From: Symbiodinium sp. CCMP2592
Lineage: Eukaryota > Sar > Dinophyceae > Suessiales > Symbiodiniaceae
Assembly: GCA_905221615.1 (NCBI GenBank)
Contig: CAJNDT010005445.1
Coordinates: 968,313 to 1,032,312, forward strand
DNA: 64,000 nt
Direction: 5' to 3'
A program made the position numbers and the translations under genes. Shown one piece after another: positions 59,042-64,000 of this stretch. How positions within the stretch are numbered: the stretch's first letter is position 1; every line of letters starts with the position of its first letter. The notes beneath the pieces were generated by a model. The model was not told the DNA's origin and ran no database searches. It worked only from the letters and a program-made list of their open reading frames with translations.

Positions 59042-60580
59042 TTTACGTCTATGGCTACCCGTTTAGTGGAGAGTTTAGGGTTTGCCGGCTTGCACGTGCC
59101 AGCATTCACGAGCGTGCCGCCCTCCCACCCCACTGGCAATCCTATAGTGGAGTGACACGTCATGCTTCAATTCGGATACCTCTGGCAGGAAGGAGTGACC
59201 GGGAACGCAGAACGCCGACACATACAGGACCGAAAGCGAGGAAGGACCAATAGGGTTTAGGATCTACTGTGCGGATTTGGATTTGTGGTTTGGGTTTACA
59301 GACCTGATCACGCGTCTAAGTCAAAGGTCTAATTGTTCGAGCCTTTGGTGAGTTTAGGTCGGAGTCTATAGTGCTTCATGTCAGTCCTAGCTGCAGGAAG
59401 CTAGACGAATAATGATAAACAGTTTGCTGGTCATGGCAACAAAGCATCATCCCTTTTCTTTTCAAACCTGGCAAAAGAGATGAATGCCACCTTCAAGAGG
59501 AAGTCTCAAACCCTGTCTACAGTCTACAGGGGACTGCACGTGTGCGGTTAATTACCGCGCACATCGATGCATGTTCTATAGTGCCAGCGGGCTTGCCGCA
59601 TGGTGATTTGCTTGGGTGCGAAGCCGACGACCAGGGACTAGGTTCTGAGACGACGTGTTTGGCCGCTGCAGACTCCAGCGAAAACGAAAGGTACTGTTAC
59701 TGTGCAATGAACCGCTCCACGAACGCGAACGATTGAATAGAGCCAACACGCTCTATAACTATATCATTGCCACCGATCTGACAAGTAGCCGCAATATGAG
59801 GGTAGTAGCAGCAGCGGATCGACTAGAGCAACTGACATATAGCGAAGGAGCATGCGTGTGTGAGCTATTGCACGGTCATTGCGTGTTCATGTACATCTGG
59901 GTTCATATATGTACTTGTGGCTCGAAAACCAAGATCCACATCGCAGACTCAATGCAATGATGGAACAGAGTCATTGCTCCACATAGACAGAGAATTGGTC
60001 AAGCGAATGCACACCCAGTAAACCCTCAGCGCTTGATCTGACACACCACAGCTCCTCCAACGCCGGATTTCCCTGCTTCTCCGAATTCTTCCAAACAGTA
60101 ACGCTGCATCGTCGCCGAAAAAGCCACGATGCTCGACTGAACTCAAGGTAAGCTCTGAATGCTCATACTCATGTCCCCTTGTAACGCCTCTATCTATATC
60201 TGGCTAGATTATCTATGTATCTATATATATATATATGCATGTACGAGACACATTTCTCAACTCTAACATGCCCCAAAACCCTACGTGTAGGCTCATGTCT
60301 AATTACTTACTGCAGGCCCCTACATTGAATCTCAAACCCTCCCAGACCGGCTCGGCACTGCAAACTCTGAGGTTGAGCACCATCCGGTCCCGGCGTCTGT
60401 TCCGATGCGACGAGGAAGTTCCCCTGCGCATCTGACACATTTGACGTGTGCCGATGATGATGAACCCCTAAACCCCTAAACCCTAAACAGCTGCTGCCTC
60501 TGGCTTCTGGCCAGAAGCTCGGTTTATTCTATGAAGCGACGAGTGCATCTCGGTCCAAGGCGAGCACATCTTCAAGTTGA
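59042..60580. other. Non-coding DNA, nothing recognised
   Basis: Short frames only; a small TA run near 60218-60236; CCCTAAA motifs near 60470-60487. Confidence 0.5.
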
Positions 60581-60581
60581 G

Positions 60582-61712
60582 CAATCATTGTTGAGCAAAA
60601 GTTGCGCGGCAACTCCTGAGGAATCCGACATCCGTTTCCGCGCGGCGGGGCCCTTCAAGGGCTTTTCTGGCGCAGGAAGCGGAAATGCGAAGTGAGAAGG
60701 CTCATTGCAAGTGGTTAAAAGATTTCCGGCAACCGAATAATTGGCCAAAATGGCTTGGTTGCCAAGCTACTGTCTTCAGGCGTCTACGGTCTTTTCAGGA
60801 GCCCGTGCACCGTAACACCGCCAATGATCAAGCAAGACATCTAGTTTGCATATTTCTGAACAGCAAATCTGAAGCTTGCCGTGTAAGCATTCCTGATATG
60901 CACCTACTAGTATTTGTAGCTTCTGCGTCGCAGATTCCAGACCGACGTGCACGTACAACAGCCATGTTGACGATAAGGACCGTTGCTTCGGCTGCAGCTG
61001 CTGACTTCTGGCTGTTTTCGCTCCGGTTGATTCTACGAAGCCACCCCGGACCCCTGCTTGAGGTCACCCTGCACGCTGCACCCTGAAACAGGGCCTAGGC
61101 CCAACCCGGACAACTCTCCGCTTATAGTTGCATGGAATCTGCAGAAATCAACCCAGGAAGCGAGCGATCTGCCAGTTGAGCAGCCCTGTTGGACAAAGGT
61201 TGCTTGGAAACTCCACTGCCGAATCCGATATCCGTTCCCGCTGGCCCGGACCCTCAACCACAGGCTTTCTTGTGCAGGAAGCAGAAATCCAGCACAATGA
61301 GAAAGCACATTGGCAAGTCTTCTAAAAAGTTTACGGGAACGGAATAGTTGGCCAACTTGGGTTGGTTTCCACGATACTGTCTTCAGGTGTCTATTTAATT
61401 TGAGGTTTTCGTGCTTCTTATCACTTCCGATTCTGGAGCAAGCCGCCCAAGGCTGCATCGCAACTCTTGTGAAGAATCCGGTATGTGTTTCTGATGGCCC
61501 GGGCAATCAACCACAAGATTCTTGGCGCCAGTGGCGGGAACTGGGTGAAATGAGATGGCTCATGTGCAAGTCTTCAAAAAGTTTCCGGGAACGGAAAAGT
61601 TTGCCAACCTGGCTTGGTTTCCACAGCAATTAATGTCTTCAGGTGTCTATTTTAGTTGAGGTTTCCATTCTTCTTAACACCTCCGACTATAAAACAAGCC
61701 GCCCATTCTGCA
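60582..61712 (+). repeat. Three diverged copies of a ~250-bp repeat
   Basis: Copies at about 60582-60800, 61176-61452 and 61452-61712. Shared landmarks are gaatccgatatccgtt, a gcaggaagcagaaat segment, ttccgggaacggaa, ttggccaacttgg and ctgtcttcaggtgtct. The last two are directly adjacent, about 255 bases apart. Open frames occur in each copy, but the copies differ by indels, so coding is unlikely. Confidence 0.65.
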
Positions 61713-63165
61713 TACGTTATGGGGCACAAGATTAGCAGAGTTGTTGCCTCTCCGTGATGAGAACTATATGCGAAAACACAGCCGGTTGTATTACCATCTA
61801 CAAACAATATGTATATGCGTATACCTAGACTCGCATGAAAATTAATGTTGAAATTCATATTCATATTAAGCACATATTGCATTCTTTCATATCATGCTAT
61901 ATATACTGTTTCATATCATGCTATATTTACTAGTGCATATTAATTGTCTATTATACTTTGGCAACTCTACATTAGTGGGTTTTCGAATAACTTGCAGCAT
62001 ACTATATTATATTACACTGGAGCACGTTGTATGACACTACATTAATTCAGGTATTAAAGCACCTTGTTTTCAACAATATTATAATATGCTGCTACATGTT
62101 GAAAAAGCCTGTCTAAGCTTGATAAGACATGATAAGCTGTATAGTATAGTTCATTGTGTAATATCTTGTACACTGTGTTTAAATCATGCATTGCATTATG
62201 CTAATGTTCATACAGTTCTTGTAGATGTATATGTACTATCTTAAGCTATGTCACATGGCACGAAAACTATGTTCTGGTATCGTATGCTGAACTGTTGAAC
62301 GTTTTGCTACAGTAAGCTTCATCATGTAAGGCTATAACGCGCTGCTCTGCCATGCTTTATCATTCCGTTGCATACATAATGTCATGTTATCTCACACTAC
62401 ACTGCATCGATTCATTGTTTTATAATATGCTATACTAAACCATACTACATGATGGTATCTCATGACATGATGTATTGCAGTGGGTTATACTATGTTGTAT
62501 GTTACTACATTGTCCTACACTATTACACACTCTGTTGCATCACGCGTTACGAAACTATGCCATATCTTGGTCTACGATATGTCAGTGTTTCGAGCTCTAC
62601 TGTTCATCCATCAGTACATGCTAGTTTGTACTCCAGCACAGCATAGTTTATCATGGTCTGCCATATTATACACATCATGTTTTGTTCTGTTGTGCTTAGT
62701 TTACTGGATTAGGCTCTGCTTTATTGAACCAGGCCAGTTTATTTACTTTAGCTTACATTCGGTTATGTTTCTGTGTACATATACACACGGCTGGGAAAGT
62801 GAGGTTATATTGCAGGACATGGCATCATATCAATAGCGTGGTATACTGCGGTACAGAATAACGTACTCTGTTGTTGTTGTTGTTGTCGTTTGTTGTTGTT
62901 GTTGTATTCTGTTGTGCTTTACTGACTGTATTCTGTAATGCAACATTCCTGTATACTCTGCTGAATTCCATGATGTCGTAATTGTGCTACTTTAAAGTAA
63001 ATGACACTTCCAAAAAAAATTAGTCTACACTGTATGACAATTTCTATATTAGATTCTGTTGTACATTTCTATTAACAAAGAAAGCGTTGCAGCATATTGT
63101 GCAGGGATGTGCGTCACATGGAATTTGTGGGCCAACAAAATTTCCCTCACTTCATGAAGAAGACA
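61713..63165. other. AT-rich non-coding DNA
   Basis: Irregular catgctatat, tatgctgta and tgttgttgttg strings, with (TTG)n at 62869-62910. No gene recognised. Confidence 0.55.
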
Positions 63166-63340
63166 TACATATGTATACATATGTATATATATATATATGT
63201 ATGTATACACACATACATACATATACATACGCATATCTCTGAGTGCGTACATGCGACAGGGGTACATACGCACATATAGCATCCTTATATATATATATAT
63301 ATATATATACATGCATACATACATACATACTGTATACACG
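63166..63340. repeat. ATAC/TA microsatellite cluster
   Basis: catacatatg, (TA)n near 63187-63200 and 63285-63309, then (CATA)n. Confidence 0.88.
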
Positions 63341-63400
63341 CATGCATACAAGAACCAGCGCTTGTCTTTTGAAGAAAATGTAGCTACTTGTAGTTGGATT

Positions 63401-63655
63401 TCAAGGGTTCTCTCCAGTGACACAAGTCGCTGAGATTGGGTGTCGTCGGATGAAGGGGTAAGACTCCTTTGCTGGTCCTTCTTTCAACAAGCCTTTTTTT
63501 GCCAGGGATACCGCCAAGTCTAGAACGGTGCGGAGCGGTCCGCTTTTTGTGACAACAGCAGCTTGGTACTTGTCTGAAATGGTCCACATGAGATTTTAAA
63601 GAGAGTCGTCGAATCTCGCGATAATTTCAACAAGTACCGAGATGTGCTTCAGTAT
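63401..63655 (-). pseudogene. Possible decayed exon, unknown family
   Basis: The minus strand reads LKHISVLVEIIARFDDSL, a TAA, then NLMWTISDKYQAAVVTKSGP, LRTVLDLAVSLAKKGLLKEG and ESYPFIRRHPISATCVTGEN in one frame. The helical, protein-like content on both sides of the stop suggests an old exon with one nonsense change, or an exon beginning after the stop at ATG 63589. No family identified. Confidence 0.3.
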
Positions 63656-64000
63656 GCATGCTGCCGCAGTGAACCACCCTTTCGCTGTTTAGCTTCTAGA
63701 TCCACGGATGACTCTGGCCGCATTCGTCTGCATCTGCATGTTGGCACGAGACAGAATACAACACGACATGAACCATCTGGCAAACAAAGATGTAAGTCTC
63801 CAAGATCAAGCGGGTAGTTTCCGGGACCCCTTGCGGCAAGCCCGGCTGTGGCTAACCCAAGCCGAGCTGGACACATATTCCCAGTGGTGAAGTTGAGAGG
63901 TTGTCTCATGGCTGCCAACAATATACCATACTGACTATGGCTATGTAGAGACCATAAAGGGATACCATTATGCTATAGCTTGCAACCTGCATAGCCAGGC

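Noticed and set aside
1-64000. Dinoflagellate spliced-leader relic, tRNA, rRNA and CRISPR signals
   Set aside because: I looked for the ccgtagccattttggctcaa leader string, cloverleaf-like genes and regularly spaced short repeats, and noticed none. A proper scan could still find a tRNA.

Overview
The window looks like nuclear DNA of a dinoflagellate, most likely of the Symbiodiniaceae type. Four things point there. (1) Telomere-type TTTAGGG/CCCTAAA motifs are scattered through the non-coding DNA. (2) It holds a very large Ty1/copia retrotransposon with extra enzymatic domains. (3) On the minus strand there are broken-up, many-exon reading frames whose motifs (HGDEGRG, HTWHIG, DEDFIGR, ELFAG, KSVAYHRAKKEAM) I recognise from memory as belonging to families greatly expanded in dinoflagellates. 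(4) Several inferred introns are compatible with GC-AG as well as GT-AG ends. The assignment rests on pattern recognition, not on a search. No rRNA, tRNA, CRISPR array or bacterial-style operon was seen.

Layout. 1-7788: non-coding DNA with telomere-like motifs, microsatellites and small inverted-repeat (MITE-like) elements. 7789-20164: a complete Ty1/copia element of 12,376 bp with identical 188-bp LTRs and a 5-bp target duplication (ATCAC). ORF1 is in one frame; a 3378-residue ORF2 lies in the -1 frame. In order, ORF2 encodes Gag, CCCH and CCHC zinc fingers, aspartic protease, a methyltransferase-like region, integrase, a 2-oxoglutarate/Fe(II) oxygenase-like domain, reverse transcriptase, RNase H, and a C-terminal extension of about 1000 residues with hydrophobic segments. 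20165-29490: MITEs, a kilobase of TTGC-type simple repeat, and a 2.6-kb terminal-inverted-repeat element (copy A) carrying a 241-bp palindromic satellite.

29650-47859: a minus-strand gene cluster read as at least three many-exon genes. The first has an acidic/glutamine-rich part, a zinc-ribbon-like exon, a lysine-rich exon and a cytosine-methyltransferase-like exon set. The second is lysine/proline-rich with two in-frame stops. The third is an apparently uninterrupted HGDEGRG-type gene. The first gene is broken inside an exon by a 2,023-bp element with TA duplication (Tc1/mariner-like ends), which carries its own plus-strand reading frame. The second gene appears to hold an inverted relative (copy C) of the 2.6-kb element in an intron. 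48000-64000: non-coding DNA with simple repeats, 117-bp, 66-bp and about 255-bp repeats, element D, element copy B, more MITEs, and one possible decayed exon near the right end.

The most notable object is the copia polyprotein: a retroelement that carries both a degenerate DNA-methyltransferase-like domain and an apparently complete HxD...H...R oxygenase signature, in a lineage known for 5-hydroxymethyluracil in its DNA. Exon boundaries in the minus-strand genes are approximate throughout.
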